The position numbers and the translations under genes are program-made. A stretch of DNA of 64,000 bases from Roseibium aestuarii. Lineage in GTDB: Bacteria > Pseudomonadota > Alphaproteobacteria > Rhizobiales > Stappiaceae. Where the stretch lies: assembly GCF_008477545.1 (NCBI RefSeq), contig NZ_VORA01000003.1, positions 248,001 through 312,000 on the forward strand, read 5' to 3'. Within the stretch, counting starts at the first letter, position 1, and every line of letters starts with the position of its first letter. This document shows positions 1 through 8,300 of the stretch, in pieces. The notes under the pieces were generated by a model, which was given only the letters and a program-made list of their open reading frames with translations, was not told the DNA's origin and ran no database searches.

Positions 1-1120
1 GGGTGACATAGGGATCGCCGATCCGGGCCAGCAGGTCCGGCGTGAAGCCCGGTCCGTCATCCCGGATGGTGATGGTCAGGGTCCGGGCGTCCCACTGGGC
101 CAGGATCTCGGCCTTGTCATTGGCGAAGTCGACGGCATTTTCCAGAAGGTTTCCAAGCCCGTAGCGGATCGCGGCATTGCGGGTTCCGACAGGCTCCGGC
201 CCGTCCCCGGCCCCTTCGACCACGATCTCCACGCCGAAGCCCCGATGTGGATCGGCCACTTCCTCCATCAGCTGCGACACGGACATGCGCTGGTAGGTGC
301 TGTCCTCGTCGCTGGAAAGCGAGGTGAGCCGCCGCAGGATCGCCTTGCAGCGCTCGGCCTGTTGCCGGATGAGCAGGATGTCGTCCTTGCGGTGGTCGCC
401 GTCCTCGAACTCGTCGGTCATTTCCTTGGCCGCGAGCAGGATCGTGGCCAGCGGCGTCCCCAGTTCGTGGGCCGCGGCGGTTGCCAGCCCGTCCAGGGCA
501 TTCAGATGCTGCTCGTTCTGCAGCACCAGCTCTGTGGCGGCCAGGGCGTCGGCCAGCTTGCGGCCTTCGTCGGCCACCTTGAAGGCATAGGTGGACATGA
601 AGCCGAGGGTGAGCACGAGCGCCAGCCACACCCCGATCACATAGACCGGGGGCTGGGAAAACCCGACCTCTCCCGGCCAGGGCAGGGGAAAATGCGACAC
701 GGTCAGGAAGCTGGCGGCGAAGGTTGCAAGCGCCCCGAGCGCCAGCGTGTACCAGGCCGACAGGGCCGTGGCGGAAACCATGACCGGAGCCAGCAGCAGG
801 AAGGCAAAGGGGTTGCCGAGCCCGCCCGTCAGATAGAGCAGCCCGCTGAGCTGGAGAATGTCATAGGCGAGCTGGAGGGCGGCCGCCTTCTCCGACACCC
901 GCACGGCCGCCGGCGAGCGGATCTTCAGGAACACGTTGATCCAGGCCGACAGGGCCACCAGCGAGAAGGCGAGCCCCACCGGAAGGGGATAGTCCAGGCC
1001 GATATGCACGATCAGCAGCGCCGCCGTCTGTCCGGCCACCGCCAGCCACCGCAGGCGCACCAGGGTGTCGAGCCGGAGCCGGCGGGAGGGGCGGGTGACG
1101 CGGAAGGCGGTGTTGTCCAT
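1..1120 (-). CDS. regB: Redox-responsive sensor histidine kinase RegB/ActS/PrrB family (3' end cut off by window)
   Basis: A membrane sensor kinase that in this family monitors respiratory redox state (quinone pool and a redox-active Cys) and phosphorylates the RegA/ActR response regulator. About 373 codons are visible. The start is the ATG at 1118-1120 (MDNTAFRVTR). Six membrane segments span roughly residues 20-180. The GGLGNPF quinone-binding heptapeptide lies at about 99-105, the H-box AAAHELGTPLATI has its His near 219, and a Cys in AERCKAIL near 258 sits where the RegB redox Cys is expected. The ATP-binding domain starts with an N-box (LLENAVDFAND) and the frame is still open in DDGPGF when the window ends. 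The gene is divergent from secB. The partner regA/actR would lie beyond position 1 and cannot be seen. The family call is firm; the exact symbol varies by organism. Confidence 0.9.
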   Translation of the reverse strand, partial: MDNTAFRVTRPSRRLRLDTLVRLRWLAVAGQTAALLIVHIGLDYPLPVGLAFSLVALSAWINVFLKIRSPAAVRVSEKAAALQLAYDILQLSGLLYLTGGLGNPFAFLLLAPVMVSATALSAWYTLALGALATFAASFLTVSHFPLPWPGEVGFSQPPVYVIGVWLALVLTLGFMSTYAFKVADEGRKLADALAATELVLQNEQHLNALDGLATAAAHELGTPLATILLAAKEMTDEFEDGDHRKDDILLIRQQAERCKAILRRLTSLSSDEDSTYQRMSVSQLMEEVADPHRGFGVEIVVEGAGDGPEPVGTRNAAIRYGLGNLLENAVDFANDKAEILAQWDARTLTITIRDDGPGFTPDLLARIGDPYVT

Positions 1121-1339
1121 CATCCTGTCGTTGTGCGAGGGATTTGCCCCCGAGACAAGGGCGATCTTTGGCGCATCCCTGTCCGCTTGCTCTTGTCGCG
1201 GCGGGCCGCAAATGCTAGCCAACCTTCATGCTGGGCAAAGGGCAACGCGGGCCCGGTGCCAGGTGGGGCTCCCCCGAGGGATCTCTCGAAAGAAGCGCCG
1301 CCGACGAAACCCGCGAAACGCGAAACGGAATGAGTGACG

Positions 1340-1825
1340 ATGACCGATACCAATGACGCCGGCGCGCAGCCGCAGGCAGGATCCGCGCCCGCAGCACCGG
1401 GTCTCAACATCCTCGGACAGTACATCAAGGACCTGTCCTTCGAAAATCCGAACGCACCGCGCTCCCTGCAGCAGGGCGAGCAGCCGAAGCTCGACATCAA
1501 CGTCAATGTGAACGCGCAGCCCCTGGGCGAAGGTCAGTTCGAAGTGGTCCTGACCCTGACCGCCAAGGCCGAGCGTCCGGACATGGTGATGTTCAACGTC
1601 GAACTGGTTTATGCTGGTCTGTTCCGCATCACCAACGTGCCGCAGGAACACATGCATCCGTTCGTGATGATCGAGTGCCCGCGCATGCTCTTCCCCTTCG
1701 CCCGCAACGTGCTGGCCGAGGCAACCCGCAACGGTGGCTTCCCGCCGCTGCTGCTCGATCCGATCGATTTCGCCCAGCTCTACCGCCAGAACATGGCGCA
1801 GGCTGCGGCCCAGAAGCCGAACTGA
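1340..1825 (+). CDS. secB: Protein-export chaperone SecB
   Basis: A cytosolic tetrameric chaperone that keeps preproteins unfolded and delivers them to SecA. The product is 161 residues, the usual alphaproteobacterial length. Conserved SecB stretches visible include [17 protein letters not shown] near the N terminus and YAGLFRI in the middle. An in-frame GTG lies two codons earlier (1334), but the ATG at 1340 gives the standard start MTDTNDAG. It is divergent from regB and followed by a strong terminator. Confidence 0.97.
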   Translation: MTDTNDAGAQPQAGSAPAAPGLNILGQYIKDLSFENPNAPRSLQQGEQPKLDINVNVNAQPLGEGQFEVVLTLTAKAERPDMVMFNVELVYAGLFRITNVPQEHMHPFVMIECPRMLFPFARNVLAEATRNGGFPPLLLDPIDFAQLYRQNMAQAAAQKPN

Positions 1826-1857
1826 GCCCTTCGCTCGCAGGCTTTTGCAACTGACAG

Positions 1858-1888
1858 AAAGGCCGTGGCATCCGCCGCGGCCTTTTTC
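1858..1888 (+). terminator. Intrinsic terminator of secB
   Basis: An 8-bp stem (AAAGGCCG at 1858-1865 pairing with CGGCCTTT at 1878-1885) is followed by a short T run, 33 bases after the secB stop. Confidence 0.8.
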
Positions 1889-1913
1889 CTTGCCCAGCTT
1901 TGAGCGGGCGCAT

Positions 1914-1950
1914 GCAAAAAGGCCGGAGCACTGGCCCGGCCTTTCGTTTT
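1914..1950. terminator. Bidirectional terminator between secB and dctM
   Basis: A 9-bp stem (AAAGGCCGG at 1918-1926 with CCGGCCTTT at 1936-1944) has T-rich tails on both strands (CGTTTT on plus, a five-T run on minus). It lies about 20 bases past the dctM stop and so probably ends the dctPQM transcript. Confidence 0.75.
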
Positions 1951-1969
1951 CTGAGATGCCTGACCGACC

Positions 1970-3373
1970 CTATCGGTTGGTGATGATTTCCGGTCCCATC
2001 AGGCTGTAGGGCAGCCAGGTGGACAGCGCGGGCACATAGGTCACCAAGATCAGGAAGAGGAAGAGGATCAGCACGAAGGGCGCTGCCGCCTTCACCACCT
2101 GCACCAGGCTCATGCCCGTGATCCCGGAGGTCACGAAGAGGTTGAGCCCGATGGGCGGGGTGATCATGCCGATTTCCATGTTCACCACCATGATGATGCC
2201 GAGATGGATCGGATCCACGCCCAGCTCCATGCCGATCGGGAACACCACCGGCGCCACGATCAGCAGCAGGCCCGACGGCTCCATGAACTGGCCGCCCAAC
2301 AGCAGCAGCAGGTTGACCGCGATCAGGAAGGTGAACCAGTTGAAGCCGGCATCCAGCATCAGGTCGGTGATGGCCTGCGGAATGCGCTCGGAAGTCAGCA
2401 CATGGGCAAAGAGCAGCGCGTTGACGATGATGAACATCAGCATGATCGTCGTCTTGGCCGCATCCGTCAGCACCTTCTTCGTGTCGGCGTGAACGCAGGC
2501 CGGGAAGAAGTAGATGATGGACATGGCCACGTTGCGCAGGATGGCGGCCGGGATGCTTTCCCCGTCCTTGCGCATCGGCACGTCTTTCAGCGGTCCCATG
2601 TCGCGATAGATGAAGATCGCGATCAGATAGGCATAGACGGCCGCAACCGCTGCGGCTTCGGTCGGGGTGAAGATCCCGCCGTAGATCCCGCCCAGGATGA
2701 TGACGATCAGCAGCAGGCCGAACGCCGCCTCACCGGCCGCACCCGCGATCTCGCCGAAACCGGCGAAGGGCTGCTTCGGCATGTTCTTCATGCGGGCGTT
2801 TATGTAGATGGCGATCATCAGCATGAAGCCGGCAACCAGACCCGGAATGACCCCGGCCAGGAACATGCGGCCCACGGAAACGTCGGTCGCCGCCGCATAG
2901 ACCACCATCACGATGGACGGCGGGATCAGGATGCCGAGGGTGCCCGCATTGGCGATGACGCCAGCCGCGAATTCCTTGGTGTAGCCGACCTGACGCATGC
3001 CCGCGATGGCAATGGTGCCGATGGCGACCACGGTTGCCGGAGACGAGCCGGACAGGGCGGCAAAGAGCATGCAGGAGAAGATCGCCGCGATGGCCAGACC
3101 GCCGCGCACATGGCCCACGCAGGCGATGGCGAAGCGGATGATGCGGCGTGCCACGCCCCCGGTCGACATGAAGGCCGAGGCCAGGATGAAGAACGGGATC
3201 GCCAACAAGGTGTAGTTCTGCGACGCGGTGAACAGCTGCAGCGCGACGGAGGAGATGCTGTCGTTCGAGAAGAACGCGATGGCCAGAACGCTGGAGAGGC
3301 CCAGCGAGATGGCGATGGGCACGCCGAGGAACAGGAATCCCAGGACGAGAATGAAGAGGACTGCGGCTTCCAT
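1970..3373 (-). CDS. dctM: TRAP transporter large permease (DctM)
   Basis: The 12-TM-type large membrane subunit of a tripartite ATP-independent periplasmic transporter, which moves the substrate across the inner membrane using a sodium or proton gradient. The 467-residue protein starts MEAAVLFILVLGFLFLGVPI, a typical DctM N terminus, and keeps family motifs such as PPSIVMVVYA and TPTEAAAVAAVYA. A longer-than-usual loop around residues 260-310 includes IYFFPACVHADTKK, which fits the C4-dicarboxylate DctM subgroup. It starts 11 bases after the dctQ stop and is the last gene of dctPQM. Confidence 0.93.
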   Translation of the reverse strand: MEAAVLFILVLGFLFLGVPIAISLGLSSVLAIAFFSNDSISSVALQLFTASQNYTLLAIPFFILASAFMSTGGVARRIIRFAIACVGHVRGGLAIAAIFSCMLFAALSGSSPATVVAIGTIAIAGMRQVGYTKEFAAGVIANAGTLGILIPPSIVMVVYAAATDVSVGRMFLAGVIPGLVAGFMLMIAIYINARMKNMPKQPFAGFGEIAGAAGEAAFGLLLIVIILGGIYGGIFTPTEAAAVAAVYAYLIAIFIYRDMGPLKDVPMRKDGESIPAAILRNVAMSIIYFFPACVHADTKKVLTDAAKTTIMLMFIIVNALLFAHVLTSERIPQAITDLMLDAGFNWFTFLIAVNLLLLLGGQFMEPSGLLLIVAPVVFPIGMELGVDPIHLGIIMVVNMEIGMITPPIGLNLFVTSGITGMSLVQVVKAAAPFVLILFLFLILVTYVPALSTWLPYSLMGPEIITNR

Positions 3374-3384
3374 GGATCTCTACC

Positions 3385-4005
3385 TCAATCCTTCAGGATG
3401 TCTTTGTTTTCGGCAACGAGATCTTCCGCCTCATGGGCGGCGATCATCATTTCCCGCTCGCCGCGCATGATCTGCCAGGCTGCCTGAGCGCAGCGATAGG
3501 CAAAGAGCGCGAGCCCGACCGGCAGGATGAGATAGGCGATCCAGCGCTGCACCCGCTCCTTCGTGCCGAAGGTCTCGATGATGAAGTCCGGATAGCGCAG
3601 GTCGTCCAGGCCGATGCCGATCTTGAACATCTTCTGCCAGTAGTCGATGGCGCCGCCCCTGGCCTCGATGCCGAAGAACTGCAGCCAGTCGGCCTGCAGC
3701 AGGATGACCGCATAGGCCACGCCGCATAGGGCGCCAAAGACCGCGACCGCGCGGAACATCGGGCGCGGGAAGAGACGGATCACCGCGTCCACGCCCAGAT
3801 GGGAGCCGATCTTCACGCCGTAGCTCATGCCGAAGAGGATCAGCCACGCAAAGAGGATGCGCGTGAATTCCAGGGCGCCGCCCCAGCCGGAATTGAAGCC
3901 GTAGCGGGCCACGACCTGGGTGAAGGAAACAAGGGTCATGGCAGCAAGGAGCAACGCCAGAACGTTCTCCTCAAACCGCGTGACCCAATCATCGACACGT
4001 TTCAT
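3385..4005 (-). CDS. dctQ: TRAP transporter small permease (DctQ)
   Basis: The four-helix small membrane subunit that pairs with DctM. I start it at the ATG at 4003-4005 (MKRVDDWVTRFEEN), giving 206 residues; a GGGGA ribosome-binding site lies about 8 bases upstream. The frame is open 15 codons further up, but that extension has no family support. Visible segments include the first helix (VLALLLAAMTLVSFTQVVAR) and EFTRILFAWLILFG. It is the middle gene of dctPQM. The C-terminal part (about residues 110-206) is longer than in minimal DctQ proteins and contains a further hydrophobic segment and a charged tail. Confidence 0.9.
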   Translation of the reverse strand: MKRVDDWVTRFEENVLALLLAAMTLVSFTQVVARYGFNSGWGGALEFTRILFAWLILFGMSYGVKIGSHLGVDAVIRLFPRPMFRAVAVFGALCGVAYAVILLQADWLQFFGIEARGGAIDYWQKMFKIGIGLDDLRYPDFIIETFGTKERVQRWIAYLILPVGLALFAYRCAQAAWQIMRGEREMMIAAHEAEDLVAENKDILKD

Positions 4006-4140
4006 GACACATCCCCCGCAGGCGCAACGCTCAGGCGCCGCGCCGTTCAAGTTCTTGATCGTTTGATTGTTCTGTCCCGAAGCGGAAGGCCGCGGCCGAT
4101 TTCGGCGGCGGCCTCCCTTCAGGTTCGCTTTTGGGCCGGT

Positions 4141-4161
4141 GCGGCCCGGTGACCGGGCCGC
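4141..4161 (-). promoter_or_regulatory. Intercistronic GC hairpin between dctP and dctQ
   Basis: GCGGCCCGG at 4141-4149 pairs perfectly with CCGGGCCGC at 4153-4161 around a 3-base loop, 10 bases past the dctP stop and without a T run. Such hairpins after a binding-protein gene usually stabilise the upstream message or attenuate read-through, giving excess solute-binding protein over permease. That role is inferred. Confidence 0.6.
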
Positions 4162-4170
4162 GAGGCGCCC

Positions 4171-5178
4171 TTAGTTGGTGGTGTTCGATGCCACGGCGGC
4201 GTCGATCAGGTCGGTACCGATGTCGCCTTCGAACTTGGCCCAGACCGGCTTCATGGTGTCGACCCATGCCTTGCGCTGGTCGGCGTCGAGGGTGCGGATG
4301 GTGGCTCCGGTTTCCTCGATGCGCTTGCGGTTGTCGGCTTCCTGGGACGCAACGCTGGCGTTGGCAGCGGCGGTCACTTCATCGCAGATCGCCAGGAACT
4401 GGGTCTTGACGTCTTCATCCAGGCTGTTCAGCCACTCGTCCGAGGTGACGAGCAGATAGGCCAGCAGCTGGTGGTTGGTTTCGGTGATGCCGTCCTGCAC
4501 TTCGAAGAACTTCTGGGTATAGATGTTCGACCAGGTGTTTTCCTGACCGTCCACGACGCCGGTCTGCAGCGCGCCATAGACTTCCTTGAAGGCCAGCTTC
4601 TGGGCGTTGGCGCCAAGAGCTTCGATCATGGCCACGGCCACGTCGGAGGTCTGCACGCGGAACTTCAGGCCATTGGCGTCGGTCGGTGCGAGCAGCGGCT
4701 TGTTGGCCGAGAACTGCTTCAGACCGGAGCTCCAGTAGCCGAGACCCATGAAGCCGTAGTCGGTCATGGAGCCCAGCAGGCCCTTGCCGGCTTCGGACGT
4801 GGTGAAGCGCTCGACGGCATCCAGATCCTGGAACAGGAACGGCAGGTCGAAGAGACGGAACTTCAGCGTGTAGGCTTCGAACTTGGAGAGGGACGGAGCG
4901 GCCAGCTGGACGTCGCCGAGCAGGAGGGCTTCCATCACCTTGTCGTCATCGAACAGCTGGGAGTTCGGGAACACCTGCATGCAGGCCTTGCCGTCCATTT
5001 CCTTGTTGACCCGGTCGGCCAGCATGGTGGCTGCGTCGCCCTTCGGGTGGCCGGTAGCGGCAACCACGTGGCTGAACTTGATGACGATTTCACCGTCGTC
5101 GCAGGACTCGGTGGCCTGTGCGTTGCCGGCGAAGGCGAGGGTGGCCGCGGTGGCTGCGGCGAGCATGAGCTTCTTCAT
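4171..5178 (-). CDS. dctP: TRAP transporter solute-binding protein, C4-dicarboxylate type (DctP)
   Basis: The periplasmic receptor that captures dicarboxylates and presents them to DctQM. The 335-residue protein begins with a Sec signal peptide (MKKLMLAAATAATLAFAG, cleavage near AQA-TE). The mature protein has DctP-family hallmarks: FSHVVAATGHPKG, the LKFRVQTS segment whose Arg contacts the substrate carboxylate in the family, and VVDGQENTWSNIYTQKF. The last two segments resemble the C4-dicarboxylate receptor of Rhodobacter. It is the first gene of dctPQM, preceded by a sigma-54 promoter (5264-5278), and DctBD regulators lie 1.7 kb upstream. The substrate is inferred from family and context. 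Confidence 0.93.
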   Translation of the reverse strand: MKKLMLAAATAATLAFAGNAQATESCDDGEIVIKFSHVVAATGHPKGDAATMLADRVNKEMDGKACMQVFPNSQLFDDDKVMEALLLGDVQLAAPSLSKFEAYTLKFRLFDLPFLFQDLDAVERFTTSEAGKGLLGSMTDYGFMGLGYWSSGLKQFSANKPLLAPTDANGLKFRVQTSDVAVAMIEALGANAQKLAFKEVYGALQTGVVDGQENTWSNIYTQKFFEVQDGITETNHQLLAYLLVTSDEWLNSLDEDVKTQFLAICDEVTAAANASVASQEADNRKRIEETGATIRTLDADQRKAWVDTMKPVWAKFEGDIGTDLIDAAVASNTTN

Positions 5179-5263
5179 GAAATGTCCTCCCAGACATTAT
5201 CTTATGAATCCTCCCGGACCGGGAGCGGTCCGGCGCCCTGAGGAAGAGCGTGAGCCCAAGTTT

Positions 5264-5278
5264 GCAACGCCCGTGCCA
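5264..5278 (-). promoter_or_regulatory. Sigma-54 (-24/-12) promoter of dctPQM
   Basis: On the minus strand the sequence reads TGGCACG (5278-5272), four bases, TTGC (5267-5264), an exact match to the RpoN consensus TGGCACG-N4-TTGC. Transcription would start near 5252, about 75 bases before the dctP ATG. With the sigma-54 activator DctD encoded nearby, this strongly suggests DctBD-dependent transcription of the transporter. Confidence 0.93.
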
Positions 5279-5364
5279 AGCCTCGAAAAAAAACGCGAAG
5301 CCGCGGAACCGCAGGCATTCCGGTGCATTCTCCTCATGCCCCTCGCATCAACCCGATGCACCCC

Positions 5365-5416
5365 TGGGTCGGAATCGACACACATCCCCCTCACCTGATG
5401 TGTCGATTCCGACCCA
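5365..5416. promoter_or_regulatory. Perfect 18-bp inverted repeat upstream of dctP: candidate DctD enhancer site and/or ecf41 terminator hairpin
   Basis: Arms at 5365-5382 and 5399-5416 (TGGGTCGGAATCGACACA and its reverse complement) are identical over 18 bp with a 16-base spacer. The repeat lies 87 bp upstream of the -24 element, the usual distance for enhancer-binding protein sites. The right arm lies inside the last codons of the sigma factor gene (stop at 5391-5393). It could also end the ecf41 transcript, but no T run follows. A smaller inverted repeat, GGTGCAT at 5322-5328 with ATGCACC at 5356-5362, lies between it and the promoter. Confidence 0.6.
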
Positions 5417-6368
5417 TCCCTTTTGCGGCCGGCATGGTGTCCGCACAAATCTCCTCCAATTCGATCAGACCTGCCTTGCCGAGCGAGCCATATCGGCGAC
5501 GCAGGCGCTGCAGCTTGTCCGGATTGCGCGTGATGTAGATCCTGGACAGCGTCCCGGCCCCGTCCCAATCTAGGGACACCGCGGCAATGACGCCCGACCC
5601 CTTCGTGACGAGAATTCCCGCAAGCCCGTTCATCTGACATGGCGTCAGCGTGAACTCCCGCCAGTTGGGCGCAAGGGCCCTTTCGATGAAGGGCAGAACC
5701 CTTTCCGGGCCATGCAGGATGCGACGTGCAGCAATCACCTTGCCGCCGCCGTCTGCGTGAAGCTGGATGTCCGCGCTGAGCAATCGATCCAGTCCGGTCG
5801 TCGATCCGGTGGTCAGCGCCGCTTCAAAGGCTCTCAGAAGCTCCATCTGCCGCATCTCTTCCGGTCTCGCCCTGACCCGCTCTTCCCCGATGTGCCGTCT
5901 GGCCCGGGCAACAAGCTGGCGGCAGGCCGGCTCTGTCAGGCCCAGGGTTTCGGCCACCAGCGGATAGGGCTGGGAGAAGATTTCGCGCAACAGATACGCC
6001 GCACGTTCCTTTGCCGTCAGGCGCTGCAAGAGAAGCAGGAAGGCTGTCGACAGGGTGTCTGCCAGCTGGTGCGCTTCTTCCGCCGTGTCCTGCGTGACGG
6101 TTTGCAGAGGCTCCGGCAGCCAGGGGCCGACGTAGTCCATGCGCTGTCGCGCACCGGATTTCAGGATATCGAGACAGCGGTTCGTGCAGGCGGTCGTGAG
6201 CCACGCAGCGGGAACCTTGATCGCCTTTCGATCCGCGCGAAGCCAGCGCATGTAGGTGTCCTGCACGGCATCCTCCGCGTCCGCAGACGAGCCGAGCAGG
6301 CGATAGGCCAGCCCCAGCAACCTGGGGCGGGCTTCTTCGAACAGTCGCGCATGACGTGGCAGGGTCAT
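5391..6368 (-). CDS. ECF41-family RNA polymerase sigma factor with C-terminal regulatory domain
   Basis: An extracytoplasmic-function sigma factor of 325 residues. Region sigma-2 (about residues 8-75, with DAEDAVQDTYMRWLRA) and sigma-4 (about 105-160, with LLREIFSQPYPLVAETLGL) are followed by a SnoaL-like domain of about 120 residues instead of a partner anti-sigma factor. That domain keeps both ECF41 signature motifs, DGGGK (about residue 215) and NPDKL near the end. In characterised ECF41 proteins (Bacillus licheniformis, Rhodobacter sphaeroides) this extension tunes activity. It starts one base after the stop of the carboxymuconolactone-decarboxylase-like gene, the typical ECF41 target, and has no anti-sigma gene nearby. 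Its C-terminal codons overlap one arm of the 18-bp inverted repeat. The inducing signal is unknown. Confidence 0.93.
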   Translation of the reverse strand: MTLPRHARLFEEARPRLLGLAYRLLGSSADAEDAVQDTYMRWLRADRKAIKVPAAWLTTACTNRCLDILKSGARQRMDYVGPWLPEPLQTVTQDTAEEAHQLADTLSTAFLLLLQRLTAKERAAYLLREIFSQPYPLVAETLGLTEPACRQLVARARRHIGEERVRARPEEMRQMELLRAFEAALTTGSTTGLDRLLSADIQLHADGGGKVIAARRILHGPERVLPFIERALAPNWREFTLTPCQMNGLAGILVTKGSGVIAAVSLDWDGAGTLSRIYITRNPDKLQRLRRRYGSLGKAGLIELEEICADTMPAAKGMGRNRHIR

Positions 6369-6369
6369 A

Positions 6370-6804
6370 TCAGTGCTTCGAGACCTGGATCCGGTTCCAC
6401 ATGTTGATCATGGCGACAGCGACGGTGACGACGCTGATCTGATTGTCCGAGAAATGCTCGCGCAGGGCCGCCCGCAGGGGCTCATAGTCCGCCGCAGGTT
6501 GCAGGACCGTCAAGGCTTCGGTCCAGGCGAGAACCGCCCTCTCGGCCGGGGTGAAATCCTTCACGTGGCGCCACACGATCAGGCGGCCAAGACGCTCCTC
6601 GGTTTCTCCGGCCGCAACCGCTTCCTTCAGATGCATGTTCACGCAATAGGCGCACTGATTGATCTGGGAGGCGCGCAGCGAGATGAGGGGGAAGAGCGTC
6701 GCCGGCAGATCGGCCGAGGCCATCAGATCATAGACCGATACCAGGCGGCTGAAGATTTCCGGCGTCACTCGTTCATAGGCAACAGGGTTCGAAAGCGCGT
6801 TCAT
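6370..6804 (-). CDS. Carboxymuconolactone decarboxylase/AhpD-family protein, ECF41 target
   Basis: A 144-residue protein of the CMD/AhpD fold, whose redox members use a CxxC pair and a nearby His as an alkylhydroperoxidase-type active site. CAYCVNMH lies at residues 51-58 (C51, C54, H58), followed by the LKEA helix. The start MNALSNPVAY follows an exact ECF41-type promoter (6845-6871), and the ECF41 sigma gene follows after one base, so the two form an operon. This is the known partner arrangement for ECF41, in which CMD, oxidoreductase or epimerase genes are controlled. Actual substrate is unknown; peroxide or quinone-type stress is only a family-based guess. Confidence 0.9.
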   Translation of the reverse strand: MNALSNPVAYERVTPEIFSRLVSVYDLMASADLPATLFPLISLRASQINQCAYCVNMHLKEAVAAGETEERLGRLIVWRHVKDFTPAERAVLAWTEALTVLQPAADYEPLRAALREHFSDNQISVVTVAVAMINMWNRIQVSKH

Positions 6805-6844
6805 GGGCTTATTCTCCAGGGTGAAAACTTGCTTGCACCCTGAT

Positions 6845-6871
6845 GACGATCGGCGTTTCGCGCCTGTGACA
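6845..6871 (-). promoter_or_regulatory. ECF41-type promoter of the CMD-ecf41 operon
   Basis: On the minus strand TGTCACA (6871-6865), exactly 16 bases, then CGTC (6848-6845). This is the published ECF41 promoter consensus TGTCACA-N16-CGTC. It ends 40 bases before the CMD start codon and lies just after the dctD stop, so the operon is probably autoregulated by its own sigma factor. Confidence 0.92.
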
Positions 6872-6896
6872 CCGATGTTGCTCTTTTCTCGTGCCG

Positions 6897-8249
<1,353 letters not shown>

Positions 8250-8300
8250 TCCATGTCATCCCTGCAGGCGGCCGGAGCCGCAGTCTGTCGAACGTGCCGA

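Noticed and set aside
1065-1337. Plus-strand frame before secB
   Set aside because: It overlaps the regB start and has no recognisable product; the region is better explained as a divergent promoter region.
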